Shown one piece after another: positions 7,731 through 14,117 of a stretch of DNA of 21,631 nucleotides. Below the pieces are notes generated by a model that made no database searches, was not told where the DNA came from, and worked only from the letters and a program-made list of their open reading frames with translations. Source of the stretch: Bacteroidota bacterium (lineage in GTDB: Bacteria; Bacteroidota; Bacteroidia; Chitinophagales; Chitinophagaceae); assembly GCA_023392575.1 (NCBI GenBank), contig JAEVYV010000023.1:1-21631 (forward strand), in the 5' to 3' direction. The position numbers and the translations under genes are program-made. Each line of letters opens with the position of its first letter. The first letter of the stretch is position 1.

Positions 7731-8168
7731 CTATAAATGATCAATGGGTTTGTGGTCAATGGCGTTGTTGTCCTGGTCAAGTATCACAAAAGGGTTAAAA
7801 GCCACCTCAATAATATTTTCTTCCACATCGGTAAAGTAAAAGAACAGTCCGCCAAAGGGCGGCTCGGTTGGTTCTTTCAGGATCGTCACCTTGTTTTTCA
7901 GTTGCTCAAATAATTCCAGCACCTCTTTTTTTGAACCCACATTATAGCCAATGGTTACCGGGCGAAAGCCACTCCCCTCGGAACGGACGCCTATAAAGCC
8001 TGCCAGCATTTTCCTGTCGCAAACACTGAGCAATAAGCCGTTGAGCCGGAAAAAAACAATGTCCTTATTTTGGGCAACAGGCATCCAGCCCAAAACCTGC
8101 TCGTAAAAGCGCTTCATTTTGGGCACGTCATCCGCACCTATGGTCAATACGCTGATCCTTTGTTCCAT
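7731..8168 (-). CDS. VOC-family (glyoxalase/dioxygenase-like) protein
   Basis: A 145-residue protein with the two beta-alpha-beta-beta-beta modules of the vicinal oxygen chelate fold. The first runs from I-S-V-L-T-I-G-A-D-D-V through F-Y-E-Q-V-L-G-W; the second ends P-P-F-G-G-L-F-F-Y-F-T-D-V-E-E-N-I-I-E-V-A-F. The closing N-P-F motif is typical of Bacteroidota VOC proteins annotated as glyoxalases. The Glu in I-I-E-V sits where these proteins usually have a metal ligand, but the usual N-terminal His is not obvious (V-L-T-I-G), so catalytic metal binding is uncertain. The substrate is unknown. It starts 50 nt downstream of the rhodanese gene on the same strand and may be read with it. Confidence 0.85.
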   Translation of the reverse strand: MEQRISVLTIGADDVPKMKRFYEQVLGWMPVAQNKDIVFFRLNGLLLSVCDRKMLAGFIGVRSEGSGFRPVTIGYNVGSKKEVLELFEQLKNKVTILKEPTEPPFGGLFFYFTDVEENIIEVAFNPFVILDQDNNAIDHKPIDHL

Positions 8169-8218
8169 TTTCGGTTTGTTTCTTAAACAGCATCATTCTG
8201 AAGGAAAAACACCCTTGG

Positions 8219-8761
8219 TTACTTCATGCAGGAGCGGTCCTTCATGGCGCTCATGCCGCCTGCCAGGTTGGTTACCTGGGCAAAGCCGTTTTGCGTGAGG
8301 ATATAACTGGCCTGCGGACTTCTGCGGCTGCGGGAGCAATACACAATTATTTCCTTGTCCTTATAAGGCGCCAGGGCGGAGAGCTGTTCTTCCAATGCCT
8401 GGAGGGGAACATTGATTGCATTTTGAAGTGTTCCAAAACTGCCTGAACTTCCGTCAAACTCCTCTTTTGTCCGTACGTCCAGCAGAACCACATCCGGATT
8501 GTTTTGGATGTAGGCACACAAATCGGAGGGTTGTATGGTTTTAAAGCGGACGGTTGATTTTTTAACCAGCTGCATGTTGCAATGCGGGCATTTGCCGGGT
8601 TTTTTGAAAGACTTTTTATCGCAACTGGACCCGCAGGGAAGGCATTGATAGTCCTTGCCGGCAGGGGCCTTCTGTACAGCGGCCGTGGGGGACGTCCATT
8701 GAATGTGTAACAGGAACAAACAAAGAAGAAACAGTATCCGGCTGAAGGGGCGTGTGGTCAT
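8219..8761 (-). CDS. Exported rhodanese with N-terminal Cys-rich metal-binding-like segment
   Basis: A 180-residue protein starting at the ATG at 8759-8761. The open frame continues upstream, but this start gives a clear signal peptide (R-I-L-F-L-L-C-L-F-L-L-H). Next comes a Cys-rich segment with C40, C43, C47, C58 and C61, including P-G-K-C-P-H-C-N-M-Q-L-V. This resembles the heavy-metal-binding domain seen at the start of copper transporters and efflux proteins. Residues 74-175 form a rhodanese domain: V-V-L-L-D-V-R-T, then the active loop Y-C142-S-R-S-R-R-S, then A-G-G-M. The catalytic cysteine is present. A periplasmic sulfurtransferase or metal-handling role is inferred. The VOC gene follows 50 nt downstream. 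Confidence 0.87.
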   Translation of the reverse strand: MTTRPFSRILFLLCLFLLHIQWTSPTAAVQKAPAGKDYQCLPCGSSCDKKSFKKPGKCPHCNMQLVKKSTVRFKTIQPSDLCAYIQNNPDVVLLDVRTKEEFDGSSGSFGTLQNAINVPLQALEEQLSALAPYKDKEIIVYCSRSRRSPQASYILTQNGFAQVTNLAGGMSAMKDRSCMK

Positions 8762-8991
8762 ATTGATTTTTTTAAGCTTTGCCAGGCAGGGTAGGCCAAC
8801 CTGGAATCGGGTTTTGGTTGATGAAAACAGGGCCAAAAGATAGGAAAGAAAACCCGTTTGGCCAGAGGCTGTTGCGGGGAACGCCTCCATCCAGCCTGGG
8901 CTGCCTTGCCGGTGATCTTTCCAAAGCGTTGGATAGACCGGGTGCAAGGAACTGCCGGCAGAGCTATGGGAAATATTTTCCGTCTATTTGC

Positions 8992-9027
8992 TTTGAAATA
9001 CAAAGTGCTTTGTTATTTTTATATTCG
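8992..9027 (+). promoter_or_regulatory. Weak candidate promoter for the small membrane protein at 9048
   Basis: TTTG at 8992-8995, then after 18 bp TATTTTTA (9014-9021), overlapped by TATATTCG (9020-9027). Each is one mismatch from the Bacteroidota -7 consensus TAnnTTTG, but TATATTCG is too far (24 bp) from the TTTG. The elements end 20-27 nt before the ATG at 9048. This is a consensus comparison only. Confidence 0.3.
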
Positions 9028-9047
9028 TTACCAAAAACAAAACTTTT

Positions 9048-9338
9048 ATGATTACGCAAAAACAACGCCTTACCGGCATTGTGCTCTTGGTAGCACTTCT
9101 ATTGCTCATACCATTTACGGCCATGCAGTTCACCAATGAAGTGAAATGGTCTTTATTTGATTTTATGGTTGCCGGCGTGTTGCTGCTGGGCACGGGCCTC
9201 CTTTGCGAGCTGGTGATCAGGATGGTAAAGAAAACCCAATACCGCATCGCCCTTTGTGCCGTTATTCTAATAGCACTTCTTCTTGTTTGGTTAGAACTTG
9301 CCGTTGGCATTTTCGGAACACCCCTGGCCGGAAGCTAA
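9048..9338 (+). CDS. Small membrane protein, three TM segments
   Basis: A 96-residue protein with three hydrophobic segments (about 8-26, 38-57 and 66-88), a short basic N terminus (M-I-T-Q-K-Q-R-L) and an R-M-V-K-K-T-Q-Y-R loop between the second and third. The C terminus, V-W-L-E-L-A-V-G-I-F-G-T-P-L-A-G-S, is a pattern often seen in short uncharacterised Bacteroidota membrane proteins (from memory, not searched). It is the only plus-strand gene between 7122 and 14117 and is divergent from the rhodanese gene. No function can be named. Confidence 0.8.
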   Translation: MITQKQRLTGIVLLVALLLLIPFTAMQFTNEVKWSLFDFMVAGVLLLGTGLLCELVIRMVKKTQYRIALCAVILIALLLVWLELAVGIFGTPLAGS

Positions 9339-9453
9339 CTTCTAAAGGCCGGAAGGACGATGTCGGCACAGTCTAATCATCAATTGAATTGCTTGTATCG
9401 TTATTCCGGTAATCGGCTTAATGAATTGCTATGGCGTGCCTGCCGCCGGACGG

Positions 9454-9903
9454 CTATACCCCAAACTGCCTTAAATGATGGTCTAAATGCTTCCACTGGA
9501 ACACGGCCCATTCCTCAGGAGTAAATTTCCCGAAGAAAGGATGGGGGTGCGTGGTGCACCGGGCAGGCCCTCCTTCAAAAAACTTTTTGATAGAAGCTAT
9601 GGTTTTGGCTTTTTCTTCCGCAAAGTCCCGGTGGTCGGTAAAGATGTAGCTTTTGTCGGTAGGCGAATTTTTAGGAAACGGTTTTTCCCCCAGCACCTTT
9701 GGCCTTATAAGCGACCCGATCAACCGGCCGATGAAAAGCCGCTTGATGGTCTTTTGTCCCAGTGCGGTTTCCATGGAAATATGACAATGCGCCAGCATTT
9801 GCGCCACGCTCATTTTGCCCCATTGTCTTTGAGAATCCGGCCTTAGCTTTTCAATGCGGTTCAAAATACCGGAAACGTCTGTTGGGTTGTATAAGTTGTT
9901 CAT
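9454..9903 (-). CDS. DUF1569 / DinB-like protein
   Basis: A 149-residue protein with the DUF1569 pattern, a four-helix bundle related to DinB/YfiT metal-binding proteins. Conserved parts are I-E-K-L-R-P-D-S-Q-R-Q-W-G-K-M near residues 17-31, the A-Q-M-L-A-H39-C-H41 helix, a P-H-P-F-F-G-K-F-T-P segment, and the C-terminal W-K-H139-L-D-H142-H143-L-R-Q-F-G helix. The histidines at both ends fit the DinB-type metal site. Relatives act as thiol-dependent transferases or hydrolases, but DUF1569 members have no firm function. The start is the ATG at 9901-9903. Confidence 0.87.
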   Translation of the reverse strand: MNNLYNPTDVSGILNRIEKLRPDSQRQWGKMSVAQMLAHCHISMETALGQKTIKRLFIGRLIGSLIRPKVLGEKPFPKNSPTDKSYIFTDHRDFAEEKAKTIASIKKFFEGGPARCTTHPHPFFGKFTPEEWAVFQWKHLDHHLRQFGV

Positions 9904-10145
9904 TTTATTACTAACTGTTTTCTGATGAGATCTGTTTTGGATGACTGTCCATGTGCAGGGCTTTCAGGTGTGCTGCTATTTTGCCTTACTTCAGCACAGG
10001 CTTTTACAGGGTAAAAATATAGAACCAAAACAGTATTCCCATGGTCGTTTATGATTCGGCGGCCGAAACAATAACGAATAGCCACAAGTACGTGTAGATC
10101 CATGCTGCTGCAGCGTTGAGGGAAACTCCTTGTTGCCTGTTGGGC

Positions 10146-10466
10146 TTATTTTGCCAATGCAAAGCCCTGGTATTTTTTGGGCTGTGCAGAATCAACACGA
10201 ATCTGCTGTGTTCCTCGTGAGCCAACCCGATATGCATAAACTCCTTTAGAATCAAGATGCAAAATCAGCGTGTCACCGATTGAATGCCTGCCGCTGCTAT
10301 CAAACAATGTAAAGCCAGGTTTATTTTTGCTTACCAGGTTTGTATTGATGTCATAAACCCCCTTTACATAGTAGAACCTTTTTGATAGCGACCAATATTC
10401 GTTAGAAGAGTTGTCCGAACATCTTGAAATTCCAATTAATAAGAGTAAAAACAATGGAATGTTCAT
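10146..10466 (-). CDS. Small putative lipoprotein, unknown function
   Basis: A 106-residue protein if started at the ATG at 10464-10466; the frame is open 11 codons further to 10499. That start gives a hydrophobic signal (N-I-P-L-F-L-L-L-L-I-G) followed by I-S-R-C16, a lipobox with an unusual Arg before the Cys, then S-D-N-S-S-N. The mature part is short and probably beta-rich (K-P-G-F-T-L-F-D-S-S-G-R, then G-D-T-L-I-L-H-L-D-S-K-G-V-Y-A-Y). No family is recognised. The 180 nt upstream, before the ankyrin gene, show nothing clear. Confidence 0.65.
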   Translation of the reverse strand: MNIPLFLLLLIGISRCSDNSSNEYWSLSKRFYYVKGVYDINTNLVSKNKPGFTLFDSSGRHSIGDTLILHLDSKGVYAYRVGSRGTQQIRVDSAQPKKYQGFALAK

Positions 10467-10646
10467 TATTAAACAGAGCGAAGGGCACATAGCTCCCAAC
10501 CCCTAATATACCGCATTCCCCCGCCCCCTCAACCAGGTGTAAAATGCCGCCTGTAGTATCCATCTTGACCACAACCCAGGTACGACAGCCTTGTCTTTGT
10601 CGGGTTTGTAGACGTTTTTGTAAACCGGAACCGGTAAGCAGCAGGC

Positions 10647-11351
10647 TTATTTTGCGCCTGCTTTCTCCAGGATGTTGACCATTTGTGTATAGCCTTTTTT
10701 ACGGGCATGTTGAAGAGGCGTAATGCCATCACGATCAGCAATGTTAACATTGCAACCGGCATCTACCAATAGTTGTACAATTTGTTGATGTTTCGGGCCG
10801 CCGTCGCTTAAGAGAACAGCTTCCAGCAGCGCTGTCCAGCCCAGGTTGTTGATATGGTCCATAGGGAAACCTTTTGTATGGGCAAGCAGGTTTACTACTT
10901 CTACGTGGCCTTTTTCGGCCGCCGGAATGAGGGCGGTGCCGCCATAGCGGTTAAGGACCTTAAAATTGGCATGGTGCTGCAGGCAAAGCTTTACGATGTC
11001 TAAGTAGCCACTGGCGCCGGCATACAGGAAAGGGCTGTTGCGCATATGGTCCTGCGCATTGACATCGGCACCAGACGCCATCAACAGGCGGGCCGCTGCC
11101 AGGTGGTTCTGATAGGTGGCAACCATCAAGGGGGTTCTTCCGTTGTTGTCTCTGCACTCTATGTTCACCCCCTCTTTCAGGAGTTGCCGGATGGCTGTTG
11201 TGTCGTTACGGGCCGCGGCTGCCAGCAGTTTTGCGCCCTTGTCGGAGCTTGCTTTTCCGGATGTGCACCCAATGCTGTTCGTCATGATCAGAATGGCAAG
11301 GCAACTTAAAAACAGCAACCTTGTAGCAGGAATGTATTTTCTATTGCCCAT
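10647..11351 (-). CDS. Ankyrin-repeat lipoprotein
   Basis: A 234-residue protein. The ATG at 11349-11351 is preferred over the longer open frame because it gives a lipoprotein signal peptide (R-L-L-F-L-S-C-L-A-I-L-I) ending N-S-I-G-C29 and follows a near-perfect promoter. The mature part is about five to six ankyrin repeats, recognised by N-G-R-T-P-L-M-V-A-T, G-A-D-V-N-A-Q-D, G-Y-L-D-I-V-K-L, G-G-T-A-L-I-P-A-A-E-K-G-H-V-E-V-V, and G-I-T-P-L-Q-H-A-R-K-K-G. Ankyrin repeats bind proteins, and as a lipoprotein it should be membrane-anchored facing the periplasm. In other bacteria such lipoproteins often act as inhibitors or partners of secreted enzymes; no partner is visible here. Confidence 0.88.
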   Translation of the reverse strand: MGNRKYIPATRLLFLSCLAILIMTNSIGCTSGKASSDKGAKLLAAAARNDTTAIRQLLKEGVNIECRDNNGRTPLMVATYQNHLAAARLLMASGADVNAQDHMRNSPFLYAGASGYLDIVKLCLQHHANFKVLNRYGGTALIPAAEKGHVEVVNLLAHTKGFPMDHINNLGWTALLEAVLLSDGGPKHQQIVQLLVDAGCNVNIADRDGITPLQHARKKGYTQMVNILEKAGAK

Positions 11352-11370
11352 GCGGTTGTTTCGCTTACTG

Positions 11371-11402
11371 CAAAAATAAAATGAATGCCGCCGGCCTGCA
11401 AA
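11371..11402 (-). promoter_or_regulatory. Bacteroidota-type promoter of the ankyrin lipoprotein
   Basis: On the minus strand TTTG (11402-11399) and TATTTTTG (11378-11371) are separated by exactly 20 bp, matching the -33/-7 consensus TTTG-N19-21-TAnnTTTG. The -7 box ends 19 nt before the ATG at 11351, implying a short leader. This is the clearest promoter in the window. Confidence 0.65.
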
Positions 11403-11596
11403 CTCAGGCGGGTTCTTAGCTGGCACTAAGCCCGGCACTGAAGACTCCACTTAAATCAAAGGGGCCTGCAGAAATACCCGGCTGACCAGGGATTAGTGTA
11501 TTTGTGTGACAACGTAAAACGGGTGATGAACCTCCTGACAGTGAAACGTTGTGCCTGACGTTCGAGGCTTTGCGATGAGCTGGACTTCTGTGTTCC

Positions 11597-11728
11597 GTCA
11601 ATCGATACAAAAGCCGATTAGCATTATTGATGATGAAAATAAGAACAAAAGATCATTAGTGAACTTGCAGCTGACAACTGGGGCTGATTAACGATTTGTT
11701 GCCGATTGTTCTTCCGTCCGCCAGCCTA
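11597..11728 (-). repeat. Intergenic ~130-bp element, copy A
   Basis: Begins GTCA and ends GTCCGCCAGCCTA on the plus strand, with AAAAGCCGATTA near the left end and GATGAAAATAAGAAC at 11632-11646. The same landmarks, in the same order and at nearly the same total length (132 bp), recur in copies B and C. It lies 44 nt beyond the stop codon of the DUF6794 gene. Beside it, towards the gene, AGCCTA and AGGCT form a short hairpin. Confidence 0.55.
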
Positions 11729-11772
11729 TTGCAAAGGCTGCTGTTCGGCGTAGTTAGTTCCGGATTGGCAAC

Positions 11773-12570
11773 TCACCTTTTTTCTTTCTGTAAAGTTGTC
11801 GTCCTGCGTCTTTTATATTTCTCGTATTTTTCTGCCAATTTCTTTTCATAGTCAGCTACGCTAAAATCTTTTACTGTGAGAGATTGATAATAGGCGGCCA
11901 AAATAACTCCGGACATCGTATCGGCATTCTCTATGCCCATGTCGTTGAAATATTTTGTAAGCCTTGATCCCATCCACAATTGCCAAGAGTTTCTTAGAAA
12001 CATACCAAGATTTAGATGCGATTCGCCGAAGAAGGCATCTGGCTTTGTTCTTCTTATTTGCTCTTTTACACTATCAGGTAGCATTTTATCGATTTGCGCA
12101 ATGCAATCCCGCAAGTCGGTTGGTATATAATACCCGCGAAGACTGTCGGTGGTGTAGCGTACACGGTCTTCCTTTGCCCAGGTGCGCTCCAGTTGCTGAT
12201 AATAATTGAGGGTTCGCTCAGTCGCATTTCGTACGCCCAGCAATGTTTGTTGAAATGCAACCCATACCGCACGCTGTTGATTGAAAGGATAGCAGATTTC
12301 GCGGGAAGAAAAGAATTTCTTAATCCCTTGATTTGAATCGCCAGCCATCGTCCATTCTGCTACTACTTTGTATGAGCCCACATACGGATACACGCTGTAA
12401 ATTATGCTATCTGAACTTATACGCTTTATCCGTTGTTTTATTGAATCAGGACAGTCTTTCTTCAAAAAGGCTATTGCGTCGCTAAGGGTTTGTGGTACAT
12501 ATTTACCCTGTCCATTAGAATTTAATATACCCAATGTCAGAAAAAGAAACAAAGTCGCCAAAGGCTTCAT
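11773..12570 (-). CDS. DUF6794-type exported protein
   Basis: A 265-residue protein starting at the ATG at 12568-12570. The longer open frame is rejected because this start gives a signal peptide (K-P-L-A-T-L-F-L-F-L-T-L-G-I-L). The C-terminal half matches the DUF6794 pattern: Y-Y-I-P-T-D-L-R-D-C, P-D-S-V-K-E-Q-I, then G-E-S-H-L-N-L-G-M-F-L-R-N-S-W-Q-L-W, then S-R-L-T-K-Y-F-N-D-M-G-I and D-T-M-S-G-V-I-L. The N-terminal half opens with a similar Y-V-P-Q-T-L-S-D-A, then C-P-D-S-I-K-Q-R-I, so it looks like a degenerate duplicate. The C-terminal 25 residues are very basic. The function of DUF6794 is unknown; it is often found in accessory regions. The family name is recalled from its motifs, not searched. 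Confidence 0.75.
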   Translation of the reverse strand: MKPLATLFLFLTLGILNSNGQGKYVPQTLSDAIAFLKKDCPDSIKQRIKRISSDSIIYSVYPYVGSYKVVAEWTMAGDSNQGIKKFFSSREICYPFNQQRAVWVAFQQTLLGVRNATERTLNYYQQLERTWAKEDRVRYTTDSLRGYYIPTDLRDCIAQIDKMLPDSVKEQIRRTKPDAFFGESHLNLGMFLRNSWQLWMGSRLTKYFNDMGIENADTMSGVILAAYYQSLTVKDFSVADYEKKLAEKYEKYKRRRTTTLQKEKR

Positions 12571-12660
12571 AGCTTGGTTTGTTAGAAGATGCAATCGAAG
12601 CCTGTTTCCATAATTTCGCATACGATCAAGGCTTGGCGTTCGGTGGGGCATTTTTTATTC

Positions 12661-12789
12661 GTCAGCCACGAACTATAGCCTGATTGAAAAACTGAAGATG
12701 AAAATAAGAACTAAAGCCGAGTAATGAACGTCGAGCCGAAACTAAAGCCGATAGTAGCACATAGCCGATGGTTTATTCGTCCAGCCCCA
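12661..12789 (-). repeat. Intergenic ~130-bp element, copy B
   Basis: 129 bp from GTCAGCC to GTCCAGCCCCA on the plus strand. It shares GATGAAAATAAGAAC (12697-12711) exactly with copy A, and around it the wider pattern AAAG-N5-TA-N-TGAAC. It contains four AGCCGA motifs (12713-12773). It starts 41 nt beyond the stop of the propeller-like gene. Confidence 0.55.
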
Positions 12790-12830
12790 CTGACGCCAAG
12801 CCCCTGTTAGCAGCATGCCGTCTGTTATTT

Positions 12831-13532
12831 TCAGGGTTCAACTTTATAAATGGCTTTGTCAAGCTTTACGTATTCTGTCTCCCCAATTTTGATGTACTCC
12901 CATAGCCTGTCTGGAAACGTCCTATCCAACTCAAGTAGCAGCGTTTGTAAGTCAAGTCGAAATAGTTTACCACTACCCATATTGGAAATGAAAAGATCAC
13001 TGTCAGTAATAAAAAAACTTTCTGGATAGCTTAAAGGCTCGTAGATTTCTTGAAACGTGTAGTCGCCAATCCTAAAAACCTCTTCTTTTGCCTCAAGTGA
13101 TACTTTGGCTATAGTCTGTCCGGTCGGAAATGCAAGCCACATAAAATGAGGCGGTTCAAAAGCAATATCATAAATGGCATGTCCAGGACCTATTTCATCT
13201 CTATTAGTGTCCCACTCATAGATTTTATTACCTGCGGCATCAAATCCTTTGATTATGCCGCTTTGGAAATTGCAAAAATACTTTTCGCCGTTAAGCCCAC
13301 TTGTAGAGGAGTAATTGTGTATTTTATCAGCTAAGTGTCGCTCAATCTTGCTAAAATGTTCTCCGCCTATAGCTTTAGAGAAAGTTTCTTCCGTAGTTGG
13401 TTGCAGACCTGTTGATGGGTCGTAACAATAAAAGTTCTTTAATTGGTTGGGCAACCATTCAATAAAAAGAAGCTGTCCATTATGGCTTGTCAAAGTAGTT
13501 CCGTTCTCAAATATCTTCGTGAGTGTCTCCAT
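12831..13532 (-). CDS. Uncharacterised protein, possibly beta-propeller-like
   Basis: A 233-residue protein if started at the ATG at 13530-13532 (M-E-T-L-T-K-I-F); the open frame runs 28 codons further upstream without looking coding. It has no signal peptide and no membrane segment, so it is probably cytoplasmic. Recurrent short strand-turn-strand blocks (G-Q-L-L-F-I-E-W, G-I-I-K-G-F-D-A-A-G-N-K-I-Y-E-W-D, S-D-L-F-I-S-N-M-G-S-G-K-L-F-R-L-D) suggest a small beta-propeller or a related repeated beta-sheet fold. No family is recognised. It is AT-rich compared with the flanking core genes, and followed by copy B of the ~130-bp element, which fits a mobile or accessory gene (inference). Confidence 0.72.
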   Translation of the reverse strand: METLTKIFENGTTLTSHNGQLLFIEWLPNQLKNFYCYDPSTGLQPTTEETFSKAIGGEHFSKIERHLADKIHNYSSTSGLNGEKYFCNFQSGIIKGFDAAGNKIYEWDTNRDEIGPGHAIYDIAFEPPHFMWLAFPTGQTIAKVSLEAKEEVFRIGDYTFQEIYEPLSYPESFFITDSDLFISNMGSGKLFRLDLQTLLLELDRTFPDRLWEYIKIGETEYVKLDKAIYKVEP

Positions 13533-13668
13533 TCGGTTGCTGCTAACACATAAATATACGCAATCCCATTGCGCAAATGCAACTACCCTGGCCTGATAGC
13601 TGCACCTTTTAATCATTTGATAGCCGCTTTAGAGCCATCCTTTTTGGCGAGGAGTATCCACTTGGCCA

Positions 13669-13882
13669 TTACATATACGTGTAATGGCCTTCACATACAC
13701 GTGTAATGGCCTTCACATACACATGTAATAGCCCTTACATACACATGTAATGATCGTTACATAGACATGTAATGATCGTTACATGGACATGTATAGGCCT
13801 TTACATAAACATGTAAAGGCACTTACATAGACATGTAAAGGCACTTACATAGACATGTAAAGGCCCTTACATATACATGAAA
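13669..13882. repeat. Ten-unit 22-bp tandem array of hairpin-forming sequences
   Basis: Ten 16-bp units start at 13669, 13691, 13713, 13735, 13757, 13779, 13801, 13823, 13845 and 13867, an exact 22-bp period without indels. The consensus is TTACATAnACATGTAA: 6-bp arms TTACAT and ATGTAA around a 4-nt loop (ATAC, ACAC, AGAC, GGAC, AAAC). The 6-bp spacers between units read tggcct, tggcct, tagccc, tgatcg, tgatcg, aggcct, aggcac, aggcac, aggccc, that is identical doublets each followed by a singleton. Units 1 and 2 carry ACGTGTAA instead of ACATGTAA; units 6 and 10 have a change in the right arm. TAA stops in every unit and a period not divisible by three exclude a coding role. Function is unknown. 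Confidence 0.97.
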
Positions 13883-13887
13883 TGGCT

Positions 13888-13906
13888 TCCCCGCCGCGGG
13901 GATTTT
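13888..13906 (+). terminator. Terminator-like hairpin at the end of the 22-bp array
   Basis: TCCCCG (13888-13893) and CGGGGA (13897-13902) form a 6-bp GC-rich stem with a 3-nt loop, followed on the plus strand by TTTTCCTTTTCTTGTT. It starts six bases after the last array unit, so it would end a plus-strand transcript carrying the array. No plus-strand gene lies directly upstream to need it. Confidence 0.55.
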
Positions 13907-13992
13907 CCTTTTCTTGTTCTAGCTTATGGCTGAAAATGAGCTGGTTAGTGGGGCGGCCTCTCTCAGCCCGAGAAATCCTACGCTGTAAAACC

Positions 13993-14004
13993 CGTATTAA
14001 TACG
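13993..14004. promoter_or_regulatory. 12-bp palindrome upstream of the FN3-like gene
   Basis: CGTATTAATACG is a perfect palindrome 27 bp upstream of the candidate -33 element. The position would suit an operator, but no regulator is known. Confidence 0.25.
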
Positions 14005-14030
14005 AGGTAAAAAACAGGGCAGTTCCCCGC

Positions 14031-14060
14031 TTGACACCGGCCTTTCCCCTGGTATATCTT
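14031..14060 (+). promoter_or_regulatory. Candidate promoter of the FN3-like gene
   Basis: TTGACA at 14031-14036 and TATATCTT at 14053-14060. Counting from TTG the spacer is 19 bp, as in Bacteroidota promoters, and the -7 box has two mismatches to TAnnTTTG. The leader to the ATG at 14118 would be about 50 nt. Confidence 0.35.
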
Positions 14061-14117
14061 AGTGTAGAAGTTTTGAATACCGTGTGGAACGATCCTTTTC
14101 ACCAAAACTAATTTCTT

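Larger units (their letters stand above)
11352..11772. other. Intergenic, 421 nt, holds promoter and one ~130-bp element
   Basis: The right part (11597-11728) is a copy of the intergenic element listed separately. The left end (11371-11402) is the ankyrin gene promoter. Between them (11403-11596) no gene or clear structure was found. Confidence 0.5.
13533..14117. other. Intergenic, 585 nt, repeat array plus regulatory sites
   Basis: No protein-coding frame is supported. From left to right it holds about 135 nt without recognised features, the 22-bp tandem hairpin array (13669-13882), a terminator-like hairpin (13888-13906), a 12-bp palindrome, CGTATTAATACG (13993-14004), and a candidate promoter (14031-14060) for the fibronectin-III-like gene. 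Confidence 0.6.

Noticed and set aside
13669..13882. CRISPR array
   Set aside because: Repeats are only 16 bp, spacers only 6 bp and themselves repeated, and no cas genes are present.
13845..14105. Minus-strand open frame of 86 codons
   Set aside because: It runs into the hairpin array, has no recognisable protein content, and overlaps the promoter region of the FN3-like gene.
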